Assembly (NCBI GenBank): GCA_964525815.1
Contig: CAZGJQ010000081.1
Span: 1-9,032 of the forward strand
Direction of reading: 5' to 3'
Length of the DNA: 9,032 nt
Source: UBA1049 sp964525815
Lineage (GTDB): Bacteria > Bacillota > Clostridia > Oscillospirales > CAG-382
The translations under genes were made by a program, and so were the position numbers. The notes under the pieces are model-generated. The model was not told where the DNA came from, did no database searches, and saw nothing but the letters and a program-made list of their open reading frames with translations. Below are positions 1 to 6,518 of the stretch, piece after piece. Positions within the stretch are counted from its first letter, which is position 1, and each line of letters begins with the position of its first letter.

Positions 1-53
1 GCTTTGGCGCAGGGCTTACCACGGGCACCTGTGTCTTGAAGTGGAATAAATAA
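1..53 (+). CDS. fabH: beta-ketoacyl-ACP synthase III, C-terminal end only (partial)
   Basis: Only the last 16 complete codons and the stop (TAA at 51-53) are inside the window. The frame starting at base 3 reads FGAGLTTGTCVLKWNK, which matches the typical FabH C-terminus (a G-F-G-x-G-L-T-x-G stretch followed by a short hydrophobic strand and Trp). FabH condenses acetyl-CoA or a branched acyl-CoA with malonyl-ACP to start each chain. Its active-site residues lie upstream of the window and cannot be checked. Position directly before acpP agrees with the fabH-acpP-fabK order of Firmicutes fab clusters. The identification rests on a short peptide plus context. Confidence 0.85.
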   Translation, partial: FGAGLTTGTCVLKWNK

Positions 54-70
54 ATACTAATATTATTATC

Positions 71-75
71 GGAGG
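71..75 (+). promoter_or_regulatory. Ribosome binding site of acpP
   Basis: GGAGG lies 9 nt before the ATG at 85. It is one of the strongest Shine-Dalgarno sequences in the window, which fits the need for high acyl carrier protein output from a shared transcript. Confidence 0.8.
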
Positions 76-84
76 ATTTTTGTA

Positions 85-309
85 ATGGTAACAGAAAAAA
101 TTATTAAGCTTTTGGCGGAGAATTACGATATGGATTCCGACACACTGTCCGCGGACAGTTCGTTTGAGGATATGTCCTTTGATTCGCTTGATGTCGCCGA
201 GATGGTTATGACGCTGGAGGACGAATTCAATGTGTCCATAGAGATGAGCGCAGATATTAAAACAATCGGCATTTTGGCGAAACATATCGAGGAGAAAATG
301 TCCAAATAA
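85..309 (+). CDS. acpP: acyl carrier protein
   Basis: A 74-residue acidic protein of normal ACP length. It is the cytosolic carrier that holds growing acyl chains as thioesters on 4'-phosphopantetheine. The attachment motif F-D-S-L-D is present, with Ser34 (codon 184-186) as the modified residue. The following helix (AEMVMTLEDEF) is the acidic recognition helix that the Fab enzymes dock to. The ATG is set by GGAGG at 71-75. The gene lies 31 nt after fabH and 19 nt before fabK. The ACP synthase that would add the phosphopantetheine is not in the window. Nothing is odd about the protein. An ACP for a different pathway is unlikely given the neighbours. Confidence 0.97.
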   Translation: MVTEKIIKLLAENYDMDSDTLSADSSFEDMSFDSLDVAEMVMTLEDEFNVSIEMSADIKTIGILAKHIEEKMSK

Positions 310-315
310 CCGTAA

Positions 316-320
316 AGAGG
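316..320 (+). promoter_or_regulatory. Ribosome binding site deciding the TTG start of fabK
   Basis: AGAGG lies 8 nt before TTG at 329. The nearest in-frame ATG (codon 9, base 353) would remove the conserved first beta strand of FabK and has no good ribosome site. The TTG start is therefore preferred. Confidence 0.7.
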
Positions 321-328
321 TAGTTGAG

Positions 329-1276
329 TTGATTAAAACACGAATTTGTGAGATGCTCGGAATAGAATATCCTATCCTTCAGGGCGGAATGGCATGGGTT
401 GCGGATGCAGTTCTTGCCGCAGCCGTGTCAAATGCGGGCGGTCTGGGTCTGATTGCCGCCATGAACTCCAACGGAGAGCAGCTCCGTGCCGAAATTAAAA
501 AGGCAAAGCAGCTCACAGCTAAGCCGTTTGGGGTCAACATTATGTTGATGAGTCCCTTTGCGGAGGAGGCGGCGAAGGTTGTGGTGGAGGAGGAGGTACC
601 CGTTCTGACAACGGGAGCCGGAAGCCCGGTTAAATATATGGAGGCATGGCTTGAAGCCGGAATAAAGGTGATTCCGGTTATACCGTCCACCGCAATAGCA
701 AGAAGAATGGCTACCGCGGGAGCCTGTGCGGTGGTCGCTGAGGGCGGCGAGTCGGGCGGTCATATCGGTGAGCTTAACACAATGGCACTGGTTCCGCAGG
801 TATGTGACGTTGTAGATATACCTGTAATAGCCGCAGGCGGAATCGCTGACGGCAGAGGGGTTGCGGCGGCGTTTATGCTTGGTGCCGAGGGCGTCCAGCT
901 CGGAACCCGTTTTCTTGTGGCTTCAGAATGCGGAATACACCGCAATTACAAGGAAAAGGTGCTTTCCGCAAAGGACAGTGACACCATAGCGACAGGCAGA
1001 CGACTCGGGCACCCCGTAAGACAGCTAAAAAACGAGTTTTCCCGTTCGCTCGCAAGGATAGAATATGACAGCAGCATCAGTAATGAGGATTTCGAAGCGC
1101 TCGGAGCGGGTTCACTGCGTCGTGCCGCTGTGGAGGGAGACCTCAAAACAGGCACATTTATGGCGGGTCAGTGCGCCGGCTTGATTAAAAAGGAGCAGAC
1201 CTGCAAGGAAATGATAGAAGAGATTTTTTCGGAAGCCGAGAGCATACTCAAGGGTGCGGATAAATGGATAAAATAG
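329..1276 (+). CDS. fabK: FMN-dependent enoyl-ACP reductase II
   Basis: A 315-residue protein of the nitronate monooxygenase/FabK flavoprotein family (TIM barrel, FMN). It carries out the last reduction of each elongation cycle, trans-2-enoyl-ACP to acyl-ACP, using NAD(P)H. Visible hallmarks are the N-terminal YPILQGGMAWVA (residues 14-25), FGVNIMLMSPF (67-77), TTGAGSP (94-100), the GGHIG motif with the presumed catalytic His145, and AAGGIADGRG plus LGAEGVQLGTRF for FMN phosphate binding. These match S. pneumoniae FabK closely, better than nitronate monooxygenases, and the fab context settles the choice. Translation starts at TTG. The 3' end overlaps fabD by 13 nt. FabK is structurally unrelated to FabI and insensitive to triclosan in characterised species; that property is inferred here. 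Confidence 0.96.
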   Translation: MIKTRICEMLGIEYPILQGGMAWVADAVLAAAVSNAGGLGLIAAMNSNGEQLRAEIKKAKQLTAKPFGVNIMLMSPFAEEAAKVVVEEEVPVLTTGAGSPVKYMEAWLEAGIKVIPVIPSTAIARRMATAGACAVVAEGGESGGHIGELNTMALVPQVCDVVDIPVIAAGGIADGRGVAAAFMLGAEGVQLGTRFLVASECGIHRNYKEKVLSAKDSDTIATGRRLGHPVRQLKNEFSRSLARIEYDSSISNEDFEALGAGSLRRAAVEGDLKTGTFMAGQCAGLIKKEQTCKEMIEEIFSEAESILKGADKWIK

Positions 1277-2187
1277 CATTTGTTTTTGCCGGACAGGGGG
1301 CGCAGTACTCCGGAATGGGTGCCGATTTGTATGAGAAGTCACCCGCCGCAAAGGAAGTATTCGACATGACGGAGCGGTTGCATCCCGGAACCAAGCGGCT
1401 CTGCTTTGAAGCGGATAAGGCGGAGCTGTCCGTTACAAAAAACACTCAGCCCGCACTTTTTGCCATGGATTCGGCTTGCGCTGCAGCTCTTGAAGAGGCG
1501 GGAATTAAGGCTGACTGCGCAGCAGGCTTTTCGCTCGGAGAGGTTCCGGCGGCGGCATATTGTGGTTTGCTAAATTATGAAAATGCCTTCAGCTATGTTG
1601 TAAAAAGGGGGCTCTTTATGCACGAGGCAGCATTCGAAAAGGCGGGAGCAATGGCAGCGGTGCTAAAGCTTTCGAGCAGTCGTGTGGAGGAGCTCTGTGC
1701 GGAGTTCGGTCAGATATATGCGGTGAACTATAACTGCGAGGGGCAGGTTGTGGTTGCCGGTGCGGCAGACGAGATAAACTCCTTTATAAAAAGAACGGCG
1801 GAGGAGGGCGGCAGAGCAATCAGGCTTGCGGTTAGCGGTGCCTTTCACTCTCCGTTTATGGAAAAAGCGTCCGAGAGGCTGAGCGAGGTTATTTTACAAT
1901 ATAGCTTTTCGGCTCCCAGGATACCCTTGTATTCCAACGTAACCGCATTGCCGTTTGATGCAGATTCCGCAGCACTCCTTATGACGCAGCAGGTAAAGAG
2001 CCCGGTAAAATGGGAGCAGACCGTTAAGAATATGCTGTCGGACGGTGTGAGCATATTTATAGAAGCCGGTGCGGGTAAGGTGCTGAGCGGACTTATTAAA
2101 AAAATAGCTCCTGAGGCAACCGTATATAATGCCGAGAAATATGAGGATGTACTGAGAATAAAAACCGCTTTAGAGGATACGAAATGA
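1264..2187 (+). CDS. fabD: malonyl-CoA:ACP transacylase
   Basis: A 307-residue acyltransferase that moves malonyl from CoA to AcpP, supplying the extender unit for FabH and FabF. Visible are FAGQGAQ (8-14) with oxyanion-hole Gln11, the nucleophile elbow GFSLGE (88-93) with Ser90, the carboxylate-binding Arg115 in KRG, the AFHSPFM motif with His195, and Gln243 in QQVKSPVKW. The catalytic Ser-His pair and malonyl-binding Arg are therefore intact. Two positions differ from the usual pattern: Phe89 replaces the common His of GHSxGE, and GAGK (269-272) replaces the common GPGK. The ATG lies inside the fabK 3' end (13-nt overlap), so its expression is probably coupled to fabK. The stop overlaps fabG (ATGA). 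Confidence 0.95.
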   Translation: MDKIAFVFAGQGAQYSGMGADLYEKSPAAKEVFDMTERLHPGTKRLCFEADKAELSVTKNTQPALFAMDSACAAALEEAGIKADCAAGFSLGEVPAAAYCGLLNYENAFSYVVKRGLFMHEAAFEKAGAMAAVLKLSSSRVEELCAEFGQIYAVNYNCEGQVVVAGAADEINSFIKRTAEEGGRAIRLAVSGAFHSPFMEKASERLSEVILQYSFSAPRIPLYSNVTALPFDADSAALLMTQQVKSPVKWEQTVKNMLSDGVSIFIEAGAGKVLSGLIKKIAPEATVYNAEKYEDVLRIKTALEDTK

Positions 2188-2927
2188 AGCTTAAAAACAG
2201 AACCGCTGTTATAACGGGCGGCACACGGGGAATAGGAAGAGCTATAGCTCTCGCTTTTGCAAAGGAGGGAGCGAATATTGCAATTATATATTCCGGCTCG
2301 GTAGAAAGGGCGCAGGAGGTTTGCTCTCTTGCCCGGAAAAACGGGGTCAAAGCATTGTCTTACAGATGCAATGTTGCCGATTTTTCGGAGACCGAAGGCA
2401 CGGTAAGCAATATATACACCGACTTAGGCGGAGTTGACATCCTTGTCAATAATGCCGGAATCACAAGGGACGGCCTGGTTATGCAGATGAAGGAGCAGGA
2501 CTTTGACGAGGTTATTGCGGTGAACCTCAAGGGCGCATTTAATATGATTAAGCATACCGCAAGACGCTTCGCAAAGCAGAAAAGCGGAAGGATTATCAAT
2601 ATAAGCTCGGTTTCCGGGCTTATGGGAAACAGCGGTCAAGCTAACTATTCCGCCTCAAAAGCGGGGATGATAGGGCTTACCAAGACGGTCGCCAAGGAGC
2701 TTGCCTCAAGAGGGGTTACCTGCAACGCCATTGCTCCGGGTTTTATCGATACCGATATGACCGGAGCTATGCCGGAGTCGGCGATTGAAGCAGCGGTTTC
2801 CCTGATACCGCAGAAGAAAATGGGAAAACCGGAGGACATAGCCGCCCTTTCGCTCTTTTTGGCGTCCGATGAGGCAGGATATATCACCGGCGAAATAATT
2901 AGGGTGGACGGCGGACTGTATATATAG
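2184..2927 (+). CDS. fabG: 3-oxoacyl-ACP reductase
   Basis: A 247-residue short-chain dehydrogenase/reductase. It reduces 3-oxoacyl-ACP to (3R)-hydroxyacyl-ACP with NADPH, the first reduction of the cycle. The Rossmann dinucleotide motif TGGTRGIG is at 11-18 and NNAG at 89-92. The catalytic tetrad is Asn114, Ser142, Tyr155 and Lys159 (YSASK). The C-terminal VDGGLYI is typical of FabG. Length is normal (E. coli 244). The ATG overlaps the fabD stop by 4 nt and is preceded by AGAGGA at 2172-2177. SDR enzymes are a wide family, but position between fabD and fabF makes FabG nearly certain. It is followed by a 45-nt AT-rich spacer. Confidence 0.97.
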   Translation: MKLKNRTAVITGGTRGIGRAIALAFAKEGANIAIIYSGSVERAQEVCSLARKNGVKALSYRCNVADFSETEGTVSNIYTDLGGVDILVNNAGITRDGLVMQMKEQDFDEVIAVNLKGAFNMIKHTARRFAKQKSGRIINISSVSGLMGNSGQANYSASKAGMIGLTKTVAKELASRGVTCNAIAPGFIDTDMTGAMPESAIEAAVSLIPQKKMGKPEDIAALSLFLASDEAGYITGEIIRVDGGLYI

Positions 2928-2935
2928 TATTATAA
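2927..2935 (+). repeat. Post-stop motif GTATTATAA, copy 1
   Basis: GTATTATAA starts at the last base of the fabG stop codon. Identical copies follow the fabF stop (4199) and the degV stop (8999). Function unknown; see findings. Confidence 0.5.
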
Positions 2936-2945
2936 AGTACAAACA

Positions 2946-2964
2946 TAACGGAAAGGATGGAGAG
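2946..2964 (+). promoter_or_regulatory. fabF ribosome binding region with two possible Shine-Dalgarno cores
   Basis: AAGGA (2953-2957) is 15 nt before the ATG at 2973, which is too far for ideal use. GGAGAG (2959-2964) is 8 nt before it and is the likely functional site. TAACGGAAAGGA (2946-2957) also recurs, with one change, before accB. Confidence 0.6.
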
Positions 2965-2972
2965 CCTATAAT

Positions 2973-4199
2973 ATGCGCAGAGTTGTAATAACCGGAATGG
3001 GGATAATTTCTCCGGTCGGAAACAATATAGCTGATTTTTGCGAGAGCATTAAGAGCGGGAAAAGCGGAATAGATTATATAACCAAGTTTGACACGGCGGA
3101 ATATAAGGTTAAAATAGCCGCCGAGGTGAAGGGCTTTAACCCTGCGGAGTATTATGATGATAAAAGCGAGGTGCGGCGTACTGACAGCTTTGTGCAGTAT
3201 GCGATGGGAGCCGCCGTTCAGGCAATGAAGGACAGTGGCTTGGATTGCATTGACCCTAAGAGGTTAGGCGTTTTTATCGGCAGCGGAGTGGGCGGAATGC
3301 AGACCTTCGTCGCCGAGACAAAAAAGCTCTTCGATAGGGGGCCCGCAAGGGTTTCTCCGTTCTTTATTACTATGATGATAAGCAATATGGCTTCCGGAAC
3401 CATAGCAATGCGCTTCGGAGCGCAGGGACCGAGTCTGCCCATAGTTTCGGCATGCGCAACCTCGGGCAACAGCGTAGGGGAAGCGTTCCGCACCATCAAG
3501 CACGGCTATGCGGATGCGATTATAACAGGAGGTGCCGAGAGCACCATTTGTCCGCTTGCGGTTGCGGGTTTTACCAACTGCCTTGCTTTGTCCGAGAGCG
3601 AGGATCCGGCACGGGCATCCATTCCTTTTGATAAGGAGCGAAGCGGCTTTGTAATGGGAGAGGGTGCCGCCGTACTTATTCTCGAGGAATACGAGCATGC
3701 AGTGAAGAGGAATGCAAGAATATATGCCGAGGTATGCGGGTACGGAAACACCTGCGACGCATATCACATAACCGCTCCACATCCCGAGGCGGAGGGTGCA
3801 TCCGAGGCTATTTCACTTGCCCTTAGCGAGGGTAATATCGATACAAAGGACAAAATATATATCAATGCACACGGAACCAGCACGCCCATGAACGACAAGA
3901 CCGAAACACTCGCTGTAAAGAAGGTGTTCGGAAAGCAGGCATACAATATACCGATAAGCTCCACAAAGTCCATGACCGGACATATGCTCGGAGCCGCCGG
4001 AGCCGCTGAGGTGATTGCGGGAGCGCTGGCGCTCGGGGAGGGCTTTATTCCCCCGACAATAGGTTATAGGATTGCGGATGAGGATTGCGACCTTGATTAT
4101 GTTCCTAATCAGGCAAGGAAGGCTGAGGTGGACTTTGTGCTGTCCAACTCCTTCGGTTTCGGCGGACATAACGCTTGTATAGCATTAAAAAGGGTATAG
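2973..4199 (+). CDS. fabF: beta-ketoacyl-ACP synthase II
   Basis: A 408-residue thiolase-fold condensing enzyme that joins acyl-ACP to malonyl-ACP and so lengthens the chain by two carbons. The Cys-His-His triad is visible: Cys161 in VSACATSG, His300 in INAHGTSTP and His337 in KSMTGHMLGA, with Lys332 next to the latter. The gating-loop region SFGFGGHN (393-400) and the N-terminal VVITGMGIISPVG are standard. Length equals the family norm (about 410). The segment after the nucleophile reads C-A-T-S-G-N-S, whereas many Firmicutes FabF proteins have C-A-T-G-T-N-S; this is a small local variant. FabB is an alternative name, but FabF is expected at this cluster position. It has its own upstream spacer rather than an overlap. 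Confidence 0.97.
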   Translation: MRRVVITGMGIISPVGNNIADFCESIKSGKSGIDYITKFDTAEYKVKIAAEVKGFNPAEYYDDKSEVRRTDSFVQYAMGAAVQAMKDSGLDCIDPKRLGVFIGSGVGGMQTFVAETKKLFDRGPARVSPFFITMMISNMASGTIAMRFGAQGPSLPIVSACATSGNSVGEAFRTIKHGYADAIITGGAESTICPLAVAGFTNCLALSESEDPARASIPFDKERSGFVMGEGAAVLILEEYEHAVKRNARIYAEVCGYGNTCDAYHITAPHPEAEGASEAISLALSEGNIDTKDKIYINAHGTSTPMNDKTETLAVKKVFGKQAYNIPISSTKSMTGHMLGAAGAAEVIAGALALGEGFIPPTIGYRIADEDCDLDYVPNQARKAEVDFVLSNSFGFGGHNACIALKRV

Positions 4200-4207
4200 T
4201 ATTATAA
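4199..4207 (+). repeat. Post-stop motif GTATTATAA, copy 2
   Basis: Identical to the copy after fabG and again beginning at the last base of the stop codon (fabF TAG at 4197-4199). It is followed at 4214-4225 by TTACGGAAAGGA, the accB ribosome region. Confidence 0.5.
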
Positions 4208-4213
4208 TATCCC

Positions 4214-4225
4214 TTACGGAAAGGA
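4214..4225 (+). promoter_or_regulatory. Ribosome binding region of accB
   Basis: TTACGGAAAGGA contains AAGGA ending 7 nt before the ATG at 4233, a good spacing. Eleven of twelve bases match the element at 2946-2957 before fabF. Confidence 0.7.
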
Positions 4226-4232
4226 ATGCAGC

Positions 4233-4697
4233 ATGGATATAAAACAAATAGAAGCACTTGCCAAAATAATGAGCAAGAACGGCTTGAGTGAAATCGAAAT
4301 TACCGAGGGCGAGCTAAAAATCAGTCTTAAAAAGGAAAACGGTGCGGCTGATGCTCTGAGCACAAATCCGGTAGCGCCGGTTGTGCAGGCTCCGCAGATC
4401 GAAAAAGCCGAGCCTAAGAAAAGCGAAAAGGACGAAAAAAAGAACGGCTACAGCTTCAGCGGCTTAAAGGAGGTAAACTCTCCGCTTGCAGGAGTGTTCT
4501 ATTCGGCACCCTCGCCCGAAAGCGCTCCCTTTGTTAAGGTGGGGGATAAGGTCAAGAAGGGTGATGTGCTCTGTATTATCGAGGCAATGAAGCTTATGAA
4601 CGAAATCACCGCCGAAGCAGATGGTGAAATAGCGGATATATGCGTGGAAAACGAGCAGATTGTCGAATACGGACAGACCCTCTTTACTATATACTAA
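4233..4697 (+). CDS. accB: biotin carboxyl carrier protein of acetyl-CoA carboxylase
   Basis: A 154-residue protein, close to E. coli AccB (156). It carries covalently bound biotin between the AccC carboxylase and the AccA/AccD transferase sites. The N-terminal helix pair (1-36) resembles the AccC-binding part of AccB. A charged, Ala/Pro/Lys-rich flexible linker follows (about 37-80). The biotinyl domain (about 81-154) contains SPLAGVFY, the 'thumb' segment SPESAPFVKVGD (94-105) typical of acetyl-CoA carboxylase carriers, and EAMKLMNE with biotin-accepting Lys120. The thumb argues against a decarboxylase or pyruvate carboxylase carrier domain. It is separated from accC by fabZ, as in S. pneumoniae. 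The biotin ligase that would modify it is not in the window. Confidence 0.97.
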   Translation: MDIKQIEALAKIMSKNGLSEIEITEGELKISLKKENGAADALSTNPVAPVVQAPQIEKAEPKKSEKDEKKNGYSFSGLKEVNSPLAGVFYSAPSPESAPFVKVGDKVKKGDVLCIIEAMKLMNEITAEADGEIADICVENEQIVEYGQTLFTIY

Positions 4698-4715
4698 GAT
4701 TGTAGGGTTACCGAG

Positions 4716-5135
4716 ATGAACAAACGGGAGATTAAAGAGATTTTACCGCATCGTGAGCCTATGCTGCTGATAGACAGCGCCTACCTTGATGAGAACGGAA
4801 CGGCGCATGGCATTTATACGGTTAAGGGCGACGAATGGTTTTTGCAGGGACATTTTCCGGGCAATCCGATTGTACCGGGGGTTATTCAGTGCGAAATGGC
4901 GGGACAGACCTGCTGTGTGCTTTTTGCTGATAAGATGAAAGGTAAAACCCCTCTCTTCACAGGAATCAACAAGGTTAAATTCAGGAACAAAATAAGACCG
5001 GGCGATAAAATTGAACTGGTTTGCACGCTAACCCGTCAGGTCGGCGCATTCAGCTTCGTGGAGGGCAAGGCGTTTGTGGACGGAAGGCTCTGCATGAGCG
5101 GAGAGTTTTCCTTTGCCGTTGTGGATGAAGCTTGA
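4716..5135 (+). CDS. fabZ: 3-hydroxyacyl-ACP dehydratase
   Basis: A 139-residue hot-dog-fold dehydratase that turns (3R)-hydroxyacyl-ACP into trans-2-enoyl-ACP. The N-terminal ILPHREPMLLID (9-20) is the FabZ signature. The active site is His46 in GHFPGNPIVPGV and Glu60 in QCEMAGQ; their 14-residue spacing fits FabZ. The usual family pattern after PGV is L-x-x-E-A-x-A-Q, here I-Q-C-E-M-A-G-Q, so the catalytic Glu helix is slightly divergent. The length (about 140) and PHR motif favour FabZ over FabA; isomerase activity cannot be judged. The ribosome site is weak (AGGG at 4704-4707, 8 nt before ATG), which may lower its output relative to acpP. It lies 18 nt after accB. Confidence 0.95.
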   Translation: MNKREIKEILPHREPMLLIDSAYLDENGTAHGIYTVKGDEWFLQGHFPGNPIVPGVIQCEMAGQTCCVLFADKMKGKTPLFTGINKVKFRNKIRPGDKIELVCTLTRQVGAFSFVEGKAFVDGRLCMSGEFSFAVVDEA

Positions 5136-5143
5136 TGTATCAA
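5132..5143. promoter_or_regulatory. Short palindrome TTGAT-GT-ATCAA across the fabZ stop (possible operator, weak)
   Basis: A perfect 5-bp inverted repeat with a 2-bp centre overlaps the fabZ TGA (5133-5135). It resembles the half-sites reported for the MarR-family fatty-acid regulator FabT (TTTGA/TCAAA type), though the left outer base is C rather than T. It is internal to the operon and could be chance. Confidence 0.2.
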
Positions 5144-5171
5144 ATGTAATGAACAGGTCAGGTAATTAACA

Positions 5172-6512
5172 GTGTTTTCAAAAATACTAATAGCAAACCG
5201 CGGCGAAATAGCCGTGCGTATAATAAGAGCATGTAAGGAGATGGGCATTGCGACCGTTTCTGTTTTTTCGGAGGCGGACAGCACAGCCATGCATGTAGGG
5301 CTTGCGGACGAGAGCTACTGTATAGGCTCGGCGCTGCTGAAAAACAGCTATCTTAACATGGGCGCAATACTTACCGTTGCGGTTGCGAGCGGAGCGACTG
5401 CAATTCATCCCGGCTACGGGCTTTTGTCCGAGAACGCTAGGTTTGCATCCCTGTGCGAGCAGTGCGGGGTGGCGTTTATAGGTCCGTCAAGCGACACTAT
5501 TTCAAAAATGGGAGATAAAAACGAAGCCCGCATAACCATGAAGAATGCAGGTGTTCCGGTTATTCCGGGCAGCGATATTATAAAGAGCATCGACAAGGCA
5601 AGGAGCGAGGCCGACCTTATAGGGTACCCGATTATGATAAAAGCAAGGTCGGGGGGCGGGGGCAGAGGAATCCGTATTGTTAACGATGAGGTCGAGCTTG
5701 AACCGGCGTTTTTATCCGCAAGAGCGGAGGCAAAAAGCGCGTTCGGCGACGGTGAGGTTTATTTCGAAAAGTACTTATTTCCGGTAAAGCATATCGAGGT
5801 TCAATTTATATGCGATAAGCAGGGGAATGTAGTATGCCTCGGAGAACGGGAGTGCTCGGTTCAACGCAAAAACCAAAAGATAATAGAGGAAAGCCCGTCC
5901 GCTTCGGTTACCCCCAAGCTGCGAAAAGCAATGAACGAGGCTGCCCGTAGAGCTGCAAAATCGGTAGAATATGTAGGAGTGGGTACGATTGAATTTTTAC
6001 TTGACAAGGACGGCAGGTTCTATTTCATGGAGATGAACACCCGTCTTCAGGTCGAGCATCCCGTAACCGAGATGGTAACAGGAATAGATTTGGTCAAGTG
6101 GCAGATAAGGGCGGCGGCAGGCAACGAGCTTGATTTCACCGAGAAAAACACTCCGATTTGCGGTCATGCGATAGAGTGCAGAATAAACGCAGAGGATCCT
6201 CTCGACGGCTACCGTCCGTCCAGCGGAAGAATCAAGCTCCTGCATTTTCCCGGAGGACCATGGGTTCGCTTTGACACCGCAGTGTATCAGGATTACGAGA
6301 TACCTCCCTTCTATGATTCGCTTATCGGCAAGCTCATAGTGTATGCAAAAACCCGTGAGGAAGCTGTAAGGAAGATGAGAGCCGCATTATGCGAGCTTGT
6401 GGTGGAGGGGATACAGACCAACACCGAATTACATCTGGAAATATTGTCTGATTCGGAGTTTTTAACCGGAAGGTATACCACGGACTTTCTGTCAAGAAAG
6501 GATTATATATAA
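5172..6512 (+). CDS. accC: biotin carboxylase subunit of acetyl-CoA carboxylase
   Basis: A 446-residue ATP-grasp enzyme (E. coli 449) that carboxylates AccB-bound biotin using ATP and bicarbonate. The N-terminal domain starts ILIANRGEIAVRII. ATP-binding Lys116 (GDK) and Lys157 precede the glycine loop SGGGGRGIR (160-168). His207 lies in KHIEVQ, and metal ligands Glu274 and Glu287 in TIEF and FMEMN. Asn289, Arg291, Gln293 and Glu295 lie in NTRLQVEHP, and Arg337 in ECRINAEDP. All expected catalytic positions are kept. Translation starts at GTG, with only a weak AGGT (5160-5163) before it; the start is chosen because the next residues match the AccC N-terminus exactly. Pyruvate carboxylase is excluded by length. 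accD begins 6 nt after the stop. Confidence 0.97.
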   Translation: MFSKILIANRGEIAVRIIRACKEMGIATVSVFSEADSTAMHVGLADESYCIGSALLKNSYLNMGAILTVAVASGATAIHPGYGLLSENARFASLCEQCGVAFIGPSSDTISKMGDKNEARITMKNAGVPVIPGSDIIKSIDKARSEADLIGYPIMIKARSGGGGRGIRIVNDEVELEPAFLSARAEAKSAFGDGEVYFEKYLFPVKHIEVQFICDKQGNVVCLGERECSVQRKNQKIIEESPSASVTPKLRKAMNEAARRAAKSVEYVGVGTIEFLLDKDGRFYFMEMNTRLQVEHPVTEMVTGIDLVKWQIRAAAGNELDFTEKNTPICGHAIECRINAEDPLDGYRPSSGRIKLLHFPGGPWVRFDTAVYQDYEIPPFYDSLIGKLIVYAKTREEAVRKMRAALCELVVEGIQTNTELHLEILSDSEFLTGRYTTDFLSRKDYI

Positions 6513-6518
6513 GATACT

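Noticed and set aside
36..63. Possible internal promoter before acpP (TTGAAG, 16 nt, TAATAT)
   Set aside because: Each box matches the consensus at about 4 of 6 bases. The start point would fall on or next to the acpP ribosome site, and AT-rich spacers give such matches by chance.
58..68. AT-only palindrome TAATA-T-TATTA in the fabH-acpP gap as an operator
   Set aside because: Sequence complexity is too low, and it does not resemble the FapR or FabT sites I know.
2967..2972. Perfect TATAAT directly before the fabF ATG
   Set aside because: No -35-like box at the right distance, and the RNA would start inside the fabF coding region without its ribosome site.
3264..3782. A 172-codon open frame on the - strand inside fabF
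   Set aside because: It lies wholly inside a confidently identified gene and has no recognisable domain. Long antisense frames are a usual by-product of codon bias in such genes.
3813..4169. A 118-codon open frame on the - strand inside fabF
   Set aside because: A shadow frame of fabF with no recognisable motif and no context to support expression.
4203..4208. TATAAT in the fabF-accB spacer as a promoter -10 box
   Set aside because: The nearest -35-like TTGTAT (4175-4180) is 22 nt away, too far for a normal promoter. Transcription would start within the accB ribosome site.
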